A stretch of DNA of 44,892 bases, taken from Gammaproteobacteria bacterium (GTDB lineage Bacteria; Pseudomonadota; Gammaproteobacteria; Steroidobacterales; GCA-2729495). The DNA is taken from assembly GCA_020851975.1 (NCBI GenBank), contig JADZBS010000109.1, positions 1-44,892 on the forward strand. Direction: 5' to 3'. The position numbers were made by a program, and so were the translations under genes. This document shows, one piece after another, positions 10,206 through 18,212 of the stretch; within the stretch, counting starts at the first letter, position 1, and the number at the start of each line of letters is the position of its first letter. The notes below the pieces were generated by a model, which saw nothing but the letters and a program-made list of their open reading frames with translations, was not told where the DNA came from and did no database searches.

Positions 10206-11294
10206 CTAGGCGCGACGGGCGAGGTAGTCGCGGCCCTGCTCCATGAGACGCACGAAGGCGGCCTCGTCGCCACGGCGCACGATGTCGGTCAGGTGCTGGA
10301 CGGCGCGCAGCAGTTCCTCGAGCGCATACAGGCCCTGCGGGTTGAGCCGCTGGATCTCGAAGTACAGCTGGGGACTTTCCTGGGCCACCCTGGCCGCCAC
10401 GTCGAGCTGGGCATCGAAGGTCGTGCTCGACAGGTTGGCCAGCCGTGGCGCAGTCTCCCCGCTCTCGGCCAGCGCGGTGAAGAAGGCGATGTTCAGCGCG
10501 TGCGACAGGCCGAGCACGTAGGCGATGAGCCGGTCGTGCTCGTCGAGCGGCATCTCGATCTGCCGGGCCATCGTCGAGGCGAACAACTGGCGCGCTTCAC
10601 GTACCGCCGCCGTCGAACCGGCATCCATGAACAGGACGTGCCGGCCGGACAGCAGTTCGGTATCCGGACCGAACATCGGGTGCAGCGAGGTGACGCGGCA
10701 GCCGCGCGCCGCCAGCGCCCGCAGCCCACCGCTGAGCGGCGCCTTGATCGAACCGACGTCGAACACCAGCCCGCGCCAGTCGCGCGCCGCCATCTCGTGC
10801 AGGATCGCGTCGGTGGCACCGATCGGCGTGGCCACCACGGTGATGTCGAAGGCGTTGGCGAGCGTGCGCCAGTCGTCGACGTGGCGGAAACCGGGCACGC
10901 TCCCACCCGGATCGGCGACGGTGACGGCATAACCCTGCGAGTCGAGGAACTCGACGAACCAGCGCCCCATCTTGCCGGCGCCGCCGACGACGAGCACGTG
11001 CTGGCCCCGGCCCGTGCCCTCCGCCTGCACCCGGGCGCGCTCCTGGGTAGTGAGCGAGGAGCGGATCAGCAGCTGCATGAGTTCGCCGGCCACGCCCGGT
11101 GACACGCCGCAGGCGGCCGCATGGGCGCGCGCCGTGTCGATGACCTGCTTTTCACGGCTGAAGTCGCGTGTCGCGCGGCCTTCGCTGCGCTTGACCGCGC
11201 CGATCTGCTGGCTGACTGCCTGACGCTCGGCCACGAGGTCGATGATCTGCCGGTCGATGGCAGCGAGCCGGTCCCTGAGTTCGTCGAGCGTCAT
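10206..11294 (-). CDS. tyrA: Bifunctional chorismate mutase / prephenate dehydrogenase (T-protein)
   Basis: The enzyme turns chorismate into prephenate and then 4-hydroxyphenylpyruvate on the tyrosine pathway. Residues 1-90 are an AroQ-type mutase domain (LRDRLAAIDRQIIDLVAER). A Rossmann NAD site follows (GGAGKMG at 104-110), then the dehydrogenase domain with SLHPMFGPD. The 362-residue length is close to E. coli TyrA (373). The ATG at 11294 has AGGCAGG ahead; a longer frame would begin 7 codons upstream. It is divergent from the propeller/amidohydrolase gene. Confidence 0.95.
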   Translation of the reverse strand: MTLDELRDRLAAIDRQIIDLVAERQAVSQQIGAVKRSEGRATRDFSREKQVIDTARAHAAACGVSPGVAGELMQLLIRSSLTTQERARVQAEGTGRGQHVLVVGGAGKMGRWFVEFLDSQGYAVTVADPGGSVPGFRHVDDWRTLANAFDITVVATPIGATDAILHEMAARDWRGLVFDVGSIKAPLSGGLRALAARGCRVTSLHPMFGPDTELLSGRHVLFMDAGSTAAVREARQLFASTMARQIEMPLDEHDRLIAYVLGLSHALNIAFFTALAESGETAPRLANLSSTTFDAQLDVAARVAQESPQLYFEIQRLNPQGLYALEELLRAVQHLTDIVRRGDEAAFVRLMEQGRDYLARRA

Positions 11295-11360
11295 GGCCTG
11301 CCTTCGGCTGTGCACTGGCGTGGTCTTTTACCGGCTGAGCCCGGCGCCCGCAAGCGCGTG

Positions 11361-11390
11361 CTGGCAGGGTGGCGGTGCGCTCACTACAAT
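11361..11390 (+). promoter_or_regulatory. Candidate promoter of the propeller/amidohydrolase gene
   Basis: CTGGCA (11361-11366), an 18-base spacer and TACAAT (11385-11390) lie about 56 bases before the start codon. The -10 matches five of six positions and the -35 four of six. By eye only. Confidence 0.45.
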
Positions 11391-11445
11391 CCCGCTCGCG
11401 CTGCCGGCCGCGCCGGCGTGCCGCACACGGGCTGGTCGAGGAACG

Positions 11446-14409
11446 ATGCGCATGACAGCGACACGCGCCAGGCGGGGCCGGCCCGCAGCCGCGACCGGCT
11501 GGCTGCTCGCCATGGGGCTGGCCGGCGCAGCGCACGGCGAGGAATCCCTGCTGCGTGTCCAGCAGGGCACCGACATCAGCGCCGTCGCGCTCGGCGACGG
11601 ACGCCTCGTGCTCGATCTCGCCGGTCGCCTGTGGACCCTGCCGGCAGAGGGCGGCACGGCCACGCCGCTCACGCCCGCCGGCGACTACGCGCGCCGGCCG
11701 GCCGTGAGTCCCGACGGGCACACGCTGGCCTACGAAACGCTGCGCGACGAGGGCCACCAGATCATGGTGATGGACACCGCCGGCGGCGACCCCCGTGCGG
11801 TGACGGCGGCACCTGGACACAGCCTCGCCCCGGCCTGGTCGCCGGATGGCCGGCGGCTCGCCTTCGCCTCCGACCGGGGCGGCGATTTCGCCATCTGGGA
11901 ACTCGACCTCGCCACGAACGCGCTGCGTCAGCTCAGCTTCGAGGCCGGCGACGAGATCGATCCCGCCTGGCGCCCGGATGGTGCCGCACTCGCCTACATC
12001 CATGTGCACGAGGGGCGCAGCAGTCTCGTGCTGCGCCCGTCCGCCGGTTCCCCGCGCACCGTCCTGACGGGCGAGCGGACGCTGCGTGCGCCGGCCTGGC
12101 GGGACGATGGCCTGGTGATCGCCCTCGTCGCCACCGACGCCGACGGGCCGCGCCTGCGCCTGGCCATCCTCTCCAACCCGCCGGTGCTCAAGCCGGCGGG
12201 GGGCACGGAAAATGCCGTCGCCGCACGGCCCGCCTGGCTCGACCATCATCGCCTGCTCTACGCAGCCGATGGGTTGTTGCGCCCCCGCGAGACCGGTGCC
12301 TTCGCGGGAACCGTCATCCCCTTCGAGGCGACGCTGGTCACACACCGCGCGGCCAGTCCGCCGGCCCGACGCCTGCCGGCCGCCGCCGGCGTGCAGCCTG
12401 CGCGGGGCATCGCCGGTTTTGCCGTCCTGCCCGACGGGCAGCTCGTCGCGTCTGCACTCGGTGACCTCTGGCAGTTCGATGCCAGCGGCAATCTCGTCCG
12501 CCAGCTCACGCTCGACGTCTACGCCGACCGCGATCCGGCCATCAGTCCCGACGGGCGCTCGCTCGCCTTCACCTCCGATCGCGACGGTACCGCGCAGATC
12601 TGGCTGATGGACCTCGCGACGCGCGACACGCGCCGGCTCACCACCGAACCGGATGCAGCCGGTCACCCAGCCTGGAACGCCGCGGGAGATCGCGTGGCGT
12701 TCCTCGCCGGCGGCAACGGCAGCGCCAGCCTGCGCGCAGCGAACCCCGCCTCGGGCGAAACACGCACGCTGGCTGCGGGTCTCGTCGACCCGGGCAGCCC
12801 GGCCTGGTCGGTGGACGGCGCCCAGGTCGCCGTCGTGCAGGGACTGGCGGGCCAGCCACAACTCCTGCTCGTGCCGGCCGATGGCGGTGGCGGCGGCCGC
12901 CGGGTGACGCTCCCCGTGGCTGCGGCCGGGCCCGGGCCCGTCAGCGCGCAGTTCGCCGCCGACGGCCGTGCGCTCCTGGTCGCCTCGGCCGCCGGCGTGC
13001 GCGCGCTGCCCGTACTCGGCAATGGCCTCGTCGGCGCCGACTGGCGCGAGATCGCCCCGGGGCCCGCCCGGCTGGCGCGCTGGCTGCCGGACGGGGCTGT
13101 GTACGTCGCCGATGCCGACGGCATGGCACGCGTGGCGCCGGACGGCAGCATCGGCCGGCTGCCGCTCGCCGTCGACTGGCAGCCGGCAAGCCGTGGTGGC
13201 CGCACGATCATCCGGGCCAGCCGCGTGTTCGACGGCCTCGGCGATGATTATCTCCTCGACCACGAGATCGTGGTCGAAGGATCACGCATCGTCACCGTTC
13301 GACCCTGGACCGGGACCGACGACGGGGCCCGCATCATCGATGCGCGGGGCCGGACGGTAGTTCCGGGGCTGATCGATCTGGCCATCACCCTCACGGACCG
13401 CGGCGGCGAACGGCTCGGCCGTGCGCTGCTCGCCTTCGGTGTCACGACTGCCCAGGTGATCGGTGGCGACGATGCCGCGGTGCGCGAAGTGGCCGAGCGC
13501 TGGCAGGCGCGCGCAGCCGGGCCGCGCCTGTTCGCCAGCCCGGCGTGGTGCGGTGCGGGCAGCGCGCCCGGCCCGGACATCGCCGGCGTGCCGGTCGGTG
13601 CCGTGCGCCTGTGCCCGGCGTCCGGGGATCGCCTGCCCGCACTGGTCGCCCCGCTGCAGGCGACCGACGCCGCGATCTGGTCCCCTTCGTGGCTGGCCAC
13701 CCTCTCGGGCCAGGTGCACGGTGTCGGGCCGTCGCCGGACGGCCGCGGCCCACGTGCCGCCGCCGGACACGGCACCGGCAGTTACGAGCAGGACGCGGTG
13801 GAGGCGATGGCGCGCGCCGGGGTCGTCTTCGTGCCATCGCTCGTGACGAGCGGCCTGCCGGTCCTGGTGCACCAGCAGCCCGACCTCCTCGCCAGTCGCC
13901 AGTACCAGGCGCTGTTTCGCCCGGAGGAACGTCTCGCGCACGAGCAGGCCTGGCGTCCGGCCACCACCAACCCCCTGGGCGCCCGGACCATCCTGCGGCT
14001 GCGCCAGCGCGCACTCGGCCGGTTGCTCGCCAGCGGCGGCCACCTGGCCACGGCCAGCAATGCGCCGGCGGTGCCCTACGGATTCGGCCTGCAGGCCGAG
14101 ATCCGGTTGCTCGCCGGTATCGGCCTGTCCCCCGCCGAGGTGCTGCGCATGGCCACCAGCGGAGCGGCCCGTGCGCTCGGCCTGCAGGAGGACCTTGGCA
14201 GCCTCGCCACCGGCCGGATGGCCGACCTGCTGGTCATCGACGGCGATCCGCTGGCCGACCCCACCCATCTGCTGAGGATCGAGGCCGTCATGGTCGATGG
14301 CATGCCGCGCTCTCTCGACGACCTGCTCCCGGCGCCCGATCCGATGTTGGGAAACTTTACAAAACCTGTCCCGGCAGGGTCCCGGAAAGTGGGCGCTCGA
14401 TCGCGATAG
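11446..14409 (+). CDS. Exported TolB-type beta-propeller / amidohydrolase-like protein, probably catalytically degenerate
   Basis: A 987-residue protein with an N-terminal signal sequence (AMGLAGAAHG). Residues about 35-560 hold repeated TolB/WD40-like blades (SPDGHTLAYE, SPDGRRLAFASD, SPDGRSLAFTSD). An amidohydrolase fold starts near residue 585 (ASRVFDGLGDD) and ends with ALGLQEDLGSLATGRMADLLVIDGDP. Active family members carry PGLIDxHxH; here it is PGLIDLAIT, with Ala646 and Thr648 in place of both histidines. The usual aspartate near the C-terminus is Asn872 (ASNAPAVPYG). Hydrolysis is therefore unlikely, and a binding role is possible. The start at 11446 (ATG) follows GAGGAA; ATG at 11452 is also possible. 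Confidence 0.85.
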   Translation: MRMTATRARRGRPAAATGWLLAMGLAGAAHGEESLLRVQQGTDISAVALGDGRLVLDLAGRLWTLPAEGGTATPLTPAGDYARRPAVSPDGHTLAYETLRDEGHQIMVMDTAGGDPRAVTAAPGHSLAPAWSPDGRRLAFASDRGGDFAIWELDLATNALRQLSFEAGDEIDPAWRPDGAALAYIHVHEGRSSLVLRPSAGSPRTVLTGERTLRAPAWRDDGLVIALVATDADGPRLRLAILSNPPVLKPAGGTENAVAARPAWLDHHRLLYAADGLLRPRETGAFAGTVIPFEATLVTHRAASPPARRLPAAAGVQPARGIAGFAVLPDGQLVASALGDLWQFDASGNLVRQLTLDVYADRDPAISPDGRSLAFTSDRDGTAQIWLMDLATRDTRRLTTEPDAAGHPAWNAAGDRVAFLAGGNGSASLRAANPASGETRTLAAGLVDPGSPAWSVDGAQVAVVQGLAGQPQLLLVPADGGGGGRRVTLPVAAAGPGPVSAQFAADGRALLVASAAGVRALPVLGNGLVGADWREIAPGPARLARWLPDGAVYVADADGMARVAPDGSIGRLPLAVDWQPASRGGRTIIRASRVFDGLGDDYLLDHEIVVEGSRIVTVRPWTGTDDGARIIDARGRTVVPGLIDLAITLTDRGGERLGRALLAFGVTTAQVIGGDDAAVREVAERWQARAAGPRLFASPAWCGAGSAPGPDIAGVPVGAVRLCPASGDRLPALVAPLQATDAAIWSPSWLATLSGQVHGVGPSPDGRGPRAAAGHGTGSYEQDAVEAMARAGVVFVPSLVTSGLPVLVHQQPDLLASRQYQALFRPEERLAHEQAWRPATTNPLGARTILRLRQRALGRLLASGGHLATASNAPAVPYGFGLQAEIRLLAGIGLSPAEVLRMATSGAARALGLQEDLGSLATGRMADLLVIDGDPLADPTHLLRIEAVMVDGMPRSLDDLLPAPDPMLGNFTKPVPAGSRKVGARSR

Positions 14410-14549
14410 GCCTGGTCATACCGTGGTGGCGCCTGGAGCCGATTACCCCGACACCCACCCGAGGATCTGCGGGGGACCTTGTCGATCAGCGTGTTAGCCG
14501 ACCGGGCAGGCCGAGGCGCAAAGGCCGGACCCGCCTGTCGGCGTCGGAT

Positions 14550-14562
14550 AACTTGACAAGTT
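14550..14562. promoter_or_regulatory. 13-base perfect palindrome overlapping a -35-like TTGACA
   Basis: AACTTG-A-CAAGTT is a perfect dyad. TTGACA inside it equals the sigma70 -35 consensus, but no good -10 follows at 16-18 bases. It could be an operator for a dimeric repressor or chance. Confidence 0.3.
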
Positions 14563-14857
14563 CATGCTGGTTCTACCGATCAGGCGCCATGAAGATCCCG
14601 CAACAGCCTGTTTATGCTGCGGTTGGCGACCCATGGCACAGGACTTGCTTCGAATTCCCAGCGCACAAGAAAGGTTTCTCCCGGCGGTAGCAGTGTTCGA
14701 CATCTGAAACCAGACATCGAAGCCAGAAGACGCACACAAGAAGAAGAACAACGAGCAGAAGTAGAAGCAGCGCAACGAGAACAAGAAGAAAAAGCACCAC
14801 CACGGCGCCGCTGACACAGAAACCGAATTCGCGACAACAACAAGAACCCGTGTAGAA

Positions 14858-14883
14858 CCCCGCCTTCCAGCGGGGTTTTTTTT
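14858..14883 (+). terminator. Rho-independent terminator
   Basis: CCCCGC (14858-14863), a six-base loop and GCGGGG (14870-14875) are followed by eight T residues. The T run is on the plus strand, so it ends rightward transcripts. The nearest confident rightward gene stops 449 bases upstream. On the minus strand the stem is followed only by TTCTAC, so it would be weak for the opposite direction. Confidence 0.85.
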
Positions 14884-14959
14884 GGTCTCTTGCCTGGCAG
14901 CCGAGTCTCGATTGCCGAAGCGAAGGCCGGCCCGGACTGCGCCGCCCCGCCTGCCCTGC

Positions 14960-15967
14960 CTATTTCCGCACCACCTCGAGCATGAACATGCGGTGCATCG
15001 CCTCGAGCATCCTTCCGGCGTTGTCGTAGTACAGCGCCTCGTCGAAGCTGACGCTGCGCGTGGTCTCGCTGCTGCGCGTGGTGGTGGACCTGCCCGTCAT
15101 CTCGGATTCCGTGGTCGTGGTGGTATCGCCCTTCCGTTCTTCGCCGACGGTGAACGGATTCTGCACCGGGACGATCGACTGCTTCAGCCACAGCCGGGCA
15201 CCCGGGCCCGTCTTGCCGACGAACTGGTACTGCGACTCGCCGGCACGCAGGTACTCGAGGAATTGCACGTCCGCCTTCGCCTGCTCGAAGAACCTGCCGC
15301 CGGCTTTCGCCTGGCTCATGTCGATCACCGCGCTGCCGGTGAGGAACTCCGCGTTCAGCGGGTAGCTCATGCGCACGAACGTCGACGTCGATGCCGGGCT
15401 GATGGTGCCGCAGTCGGGCGCGAACGGCCGGCCGCGCGGGCTGACGTACACCACGGCCTCGCCGGCTGATCCGCCCTTGCCCCCTTCGAGACTGCGTTGG
15501 CCAATGCGGATCCCGGTGTCGTACTTCGCGGTGAACTTCCTGTACAGATCGTTCGCCACGAGTTCCTCGTAGGGAACGATGTCGATGCCGGCTGCCTTGA
15601 AGTCGGCTTCGATGCGATCGAGCAACGCATCGGCCAGTGCCTGGATCTTCCCGGGGTCGAGACCGCCGGGAATCCCACCGGAAGCCGTCTGGCTGTACTC
15701 GACCCAGTAGCCGGCGGAGTCGCCCCGCGCCTCCTTGCCGTAGATGAACTGCACGCAGAAGTTCGTGATGGCGACGCGCTTGATGTTCTTCAGCTTGCCC
15801 GCGGCCTGGGTCGCGACATAGGTGCCCGCCGATGCGGCGGGATTCGCGGCAAAGTCGAAGGTCTGGCTCGGATCGAGCGGGCGTGCGTCACCGCCACCAC
15901 CGAGGGTGATCGCCAACGCGCTGAGCGGCAGCGCGGCCATGATCGGGAACAGACGAATCAGGCGCAT
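14960..15967 (-). CDS. Exported protein of unknown function
   Basis: A 335-residue protein with a signal peptide (about 1-20, ALPLSALA then ITLGGGG). A conserved-looking domain follows: KRVAITNFCVQF, a long amphipathic helix (GKIQALADALLDRIEADFKAAG) and DIVPYEELV. That strand - helix - strand pattern recalls CsgG-like and related periplasmic domains, but I do not recognise the family. Near the C-terminus is a low-complexity Thr/Ser run (about 270-300, DTTTTTESEMTGRSTTTRSSETT). The ATG at 15967 follows GAGGAG. A perfect TATAAT lies at 16000-16005. It is transcribed leftward after the first VPxPA-tail gene. Confidence 0.75.
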   Translation of the reverse strand: MRLIRLFPIMAALPLSALAITLGGGGDARPLDPSQTFDFAANPAASAGTYVATQAAGKLKNIKRVAITNFCVQFIYGKEARGDSAGYWVEYSQTASGGIPGGLDPGKIQALADALLDRIEADFKAAGIDIVPYEELVANDLYRKFTAKYDTGIRIGQRSLEGGKGGSAGEAVVYVSPRGRPFAPDCGTISPASTSTFVRMSYPLNAEFLTGSAVIDMSQAKAGGRFFEQAKADVQFLEYLRAGESQYQFVGKTGPGARLWLKQSIVPVQNPFTVGEERKGDTTTTTESEMTGRSTTTRSSETTRSVSFDEALYYDNAGRMLEAMHRMFMLEVVRK

Positions 15968-15999
15968 CGGGCAGGCTCCTCATGGTTTGATCGCCGCGG

Positions 16000-16022
16000 A
16001 TTATAGCCATGAGAGCCATGAG
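16000..16022 (-). promoter_or_regulatory. Candidate promoter with a duplicated 9-base unit
   Basis: On the minus strand TATAAT (16000-16005) lies about 32 bases before the exported-protein start. Immediately upstream is a perfect tandem repeat of CTCATGGCT (16005-16022), covering the spacer toward the -35 region. No consensus -35 is present, so the repeat may bind an activator. It abuts the first copy of the 28-base repeat. Confidence 0.5.
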
Positions 16023-16049
16023 TGCCGGGTCGAAGTTTCGAAGTTGTTG
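16022..16049 (+). repeat. 28-base dispersed repeat, copy A
   Basis: The core runs from GTGCCGGGTCGAAG to GAAGTTGTTG. It contains a dyad TCGAA-GT-TTCGA. Copy A and copy B at 18042 also stay similar for about 35 further bases, up to about 16086, which here includes the last codons of the VPxPA-tail gene. It lies between that gene and the exported-protein promoter. Confidence 0.85.
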
Positions 16050-16065
16050 CAGGCAACCCCGCTCG

Positions 16066-16917
16066 TCAGCGACGGTGCCAGCGCGCCGCGAGCGTACCGA
16101 GCGCCGAGATCATCAGCCAGGCGGCCGCCGGCACGGGTACCGGCGCCGGGGCCTCGCCGTAGCCGGCGCGCACGTCGTCCCAGAAAGCGTCACCGGCAAG
16201 GCCAAGGTACGCCGGGTTGCCCGAGCCGGGTCCGGAATACGGGCTCAGGGCAACCGACCAGTCGACGCCCGCCCCGCTGATGCGAAACTCCATGGTCTGG
16301 CCCATGGCGACCGTGTGCACCATCTCGAGCAGCAGCCACTGGCCGTAAGCCGGCGAGCCGAGGTTCGGCTGGTTGCCCGAGTTCGAGAGGCAGGTATTGG
16401 CGTAGGGCTCGCCCGGGTCGTTGCCGCCGCCGAAGTTGCCGATGTCGAGCAGCGGGCAGCCGCCGAGGCCATTGACGAGCGTCATGCGCGCGGCGCCGCC
16501 CGGGTTGATCCACACGAAGGCCTGCACCCACCAGTCGTAGCTCGGGTGGAGCGTGAAGCCACCGCTGTGGAACGGGTACTCGCCGCCGCTGGCCGTGTTG
16601 TACGGCGCCGTACCCTCGGCATCGAGCGCCTTGTTGATCGTGCGCGTGTCGGAAGTCGTCCGCATGGACTGGGTGCCGGTGTGCGCACGCTCGTCGGTGA
16701 TGCGCGCGCGCAGGCAGCAGGCATTGTTCTCGTCGAGGGTCCCGTTCCAGCCGCCCCAGCCACCCTGGCCGGTGGCGTTCGGGTCATTCGTGATGTCGCC
16801 GATGGTGAAGGCCGGGCTCTCGAAGTCGTGGTCGAGCGTGAAGACGGTGGCGGCCAACGCGGGCGCGCCGACGGCCAGGCCGATGAATGCCATTGCCGTG
16901 CGAATGAATGGGCTCAT
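16066..16917 (-). CDS. Exported protein with VPxPA (PEP-CTERM-like) sorting tail
   Basis: A 283-residue protein. An N-terminal signal peptide ends near ALAA (about residue 20). The body is rich in Gly, Asn and aromatic residues and ends in FWDDVRAGYG, typical of jelly-roll or carbohydrate-binding-like domains (inference). The last 24 residues (260-283) are VPVPAAAWL, a hydrophobic stretch and a basic end (RWHRR): the VPLPA/PEP-CTERM tripartite sorting signal that exosortase recognises in families of this type. The start at 16917 (ATG) follows GGGAG. No exosortase gene lies in the window. It is divergent from a second protein with the same kind of tail. Confidence 0.85.
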   Translation of the reverse strand: MSPFIRTAMAFIGLAVGAPALAATVFTLDHDFESPAFTIGDITNDPNATGQGGWGGWNGTLDENNACCLRARITDERAHTGTQSMRTTSDTRTINKALDAEGTAPYNTASGGEYPFHSGGFTLHPSYDWWVQAFVWINPGGAARMTLVNGLGGCPLLDIGNFGGGNDPGEPYANTCLSNSGNQPNLGSPAYGQWLLLEMVHTVAMGQTMEFRISGAGVDWSVALSPYSGPGSGNPAYLGLAGDAFWDDVRAGYGEAPAPVPVPAAAWLMISALGTLAARWHRR

Positions 16918-17256
16918 CTCGGGTACTCCCTGTCGCCGTCCGGCATTGGCGCGAATTGTGGTTGTTGAGCCGATCCTGCCGCTTTGGGCCGACAGGACGA
17001 GCTTTCCGGACGCTTCGACGCTACGCCGGTGCAATGCGACTTGCAATCGAAAGCGGCTGCCGATACGACATAATCGTCGTCGCGGCCGGCGCCAGGGAGC
17101 GGGCGGGGTCGTTGGTGATCGGCTCGGCCTGACTCGTCATGACCCAAGCCCTTCCCCTCGACCCGACCCTGCTCTTGCGCGCTGCCCGACCTGGGGGGTA
17201 ACGTTCCTGCCCATACCAATCGAGCCTGGATCCACCAGGCCCATGGGGGGTCGGCC
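16918..17256. other. 339-base intergenic region between divergent VPxPA-tail genes
   Basis: This should hold both promoters. TTGCAA near 17040 is followed 17 bases later by TACGAC and then CATAAT near 17067, a loose fit to a rightward promoter. No clear leftward promoter, terminator or RNA gene is visible. Open frames crossing it have no family features. Confidence 0.5.
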
Positions 17257-18018
17257 ATGACGTCCAGACACCTTCCGTTCTTCCTGCTGGCGCTGCTGGC
17301 GCTCCTGCCTTTCGCCGCACCGGCTGCCACCGAGTGGGCGGTTTTCGGTCCTGCCGTCGGTAACTCGCAGACCGGCACCTTTCTCGACGGCCGTTCCGTC
17401 CGGGTCACCGCCAACTACAGCGGTACCGGCGTGATTCCACCCGGCGGGTCATGGACGTCGTCACCCATCGTGCCGGGCCAGTCGACCAGCGCCAATCCAC
17501 CGGGCACCAACACGTTGACGGCGTCGGGCCAGCTCGCCATCGGTGCCGTCGCGATGACCATGGACCTGACCGACTTCGCGGTGGATGGCGAGACGCTGTT
17601 CGGCATCAGCGACGTTTACTTCGGGTACCAATATCGGCTCGAGTTGCTCGACGCACAGGACACGCCACTGTCGCTGGCCGGCCTGCAGGTCACCAACTTC
17701 AACCTCGACCTGGCGAATTTCGACTTCGATGCCGACTACAACCTCTCCGTCGATCCGGCCACGGGCAATCTCCTCATCGCGCAGATCCACGATGCCAATA
17801 ACGACAGCACCTATCGCCATACCGGGCTGGCCCTGATCGGGAACCTGCCCGTGGCGACGCGCAAGGTGCGCATCGTGAGTGCGGCAACGTTCGCGCAGAA
17901 CGCCGAAGGGGTGAACTACTACCTCGCGGGCTCGGCATCCGAGGTGCCTGTTCCGGCTGCCATGTGGCTGGTGGCGCCGGCGCTGGCAGTCGTCACGCGG
18001 TTCGCACGGCGGCGTTGA
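17257..18018 (+). CDS. Exported protein with VPxPA (PEP-CTERM-like) sorting tail
   Basis: A 253-residue protein. The signal peptide is clear (FFLLALLALLPFAAPAA, about residues 7-23). The mature part is Asp/Asn/Thr-rich and predicted to be beta-strand-dominated, with no Cys and no catalytic motif. The C-terminal 24 residues (230-253) are VPVPAAMWL, a hydrophobic stretch ending ALAVVTRF, then ARRR. This is the same tripartite tail as in the divergent neighbour, so both should be handled by an exosortase encoded elsewhere. Outside the tail the two proteins look unrelated. The ATG at 17257 precedes the signal peptide directly. Confidence 0.85.
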   Translation: MTSRHLPFFLLALLALLPFAAPAATEWAVFGPAVGNSQTGTFLDGRSVRVTANYSGTGVIPPGGSWTSSPIVPGQSTSANPPGTNTLTASGQLAIGAVAMTMDLTDFAVDGETLFGISDVYFGYQYRLELLDAQDTPLSLAGLQVTNFNLDLANFDFDADYNLSVDPATGNLLIAQIHDANNDSTYRHTGLALIGNLPVATRKVRIVSAATFAQNAEGVNYYLAGSASEVPVPAAMWLVAPALAVVTRFARRR

Positions 18019-18041
18019 GCCGCAACCGCGACCGGCCGGGA

Positions 18042-18105
18042 GTGCCGGGTCGAAGTTTCGAAGTTGTTGCAGGGAACGCCCGCTCGTCAGCGGCGATGCC
18101 AGCGG
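18042..18105 (+). repeat. 28-base dispersed repeat, copy B, with remnant of a gene end
   Basis: Bases 18042-18069 equal copy A exactly. Similarity to copy A continues to about 18105. On the minus strand the extension reads codons for RWHRR and a stop, the same last residues as the VPxPA-tail protein at 16066, but with CAT/CGC in place of CAC/CGT. No intact gene lies upstream in that frame. It looks like the leftover 3' end of a decayed related gene, or a duplicated gene-end segment. Confidence 0.75.
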
Positions 18106-18212
18106 TGGGGCCGGGCAACCGGCCAACAGGTCGCGACCATGGTCGGCTGCGGCGTCGCGACCGGCATCTTGCATCACCCTGTCAGCCATCATCCGATAAC
18201 TTGTAGCGCACC

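Larger units (their letters stand above)
14410..14959. other. 550-base intergenic region with palindrome, T-poor tract and terminator
   Basis: No convincing gene is visible. The region holds a palindrome overlapping a perfect TTGACA (14550-14562), a stretch at 14718-14811 with a single T in 94 bases, and a strong plus-strand terminator at 14858-14883. A 66-codon open frame at 14614-14814 has A-ending codons unlike the genome and is probably not a gene. It may be the long 3' end of the preceding gene or a separate small RNA. Confidence 0.6.

Noticed and set aside
11242-11445. A longer N-terminus for the propeller/amidohydrolase protein
   Set aside because: The upstream codons overlap tyrA and its promoter region, and the signal peptide and GAGGAA motif place the start at 11446 or 11452.
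14614-14814. A 66-codon open frame ending 43 bases before the terminator
   Set aside because: Its codons end mostly in A, opposite to the GC-rich third positions of real genes here. There is no good ribosome binding site and the tail is low-complexity Glu/Gln/Arg.
16021-16086. The repeat as an integron attC site following a gene cassette
   Set aside because: Position after a stop codon is suggestive, but the GTTRRRY and RYYYAAC core sites are not present, no integrase is in the window, and one copy is inverted and not after a gene.
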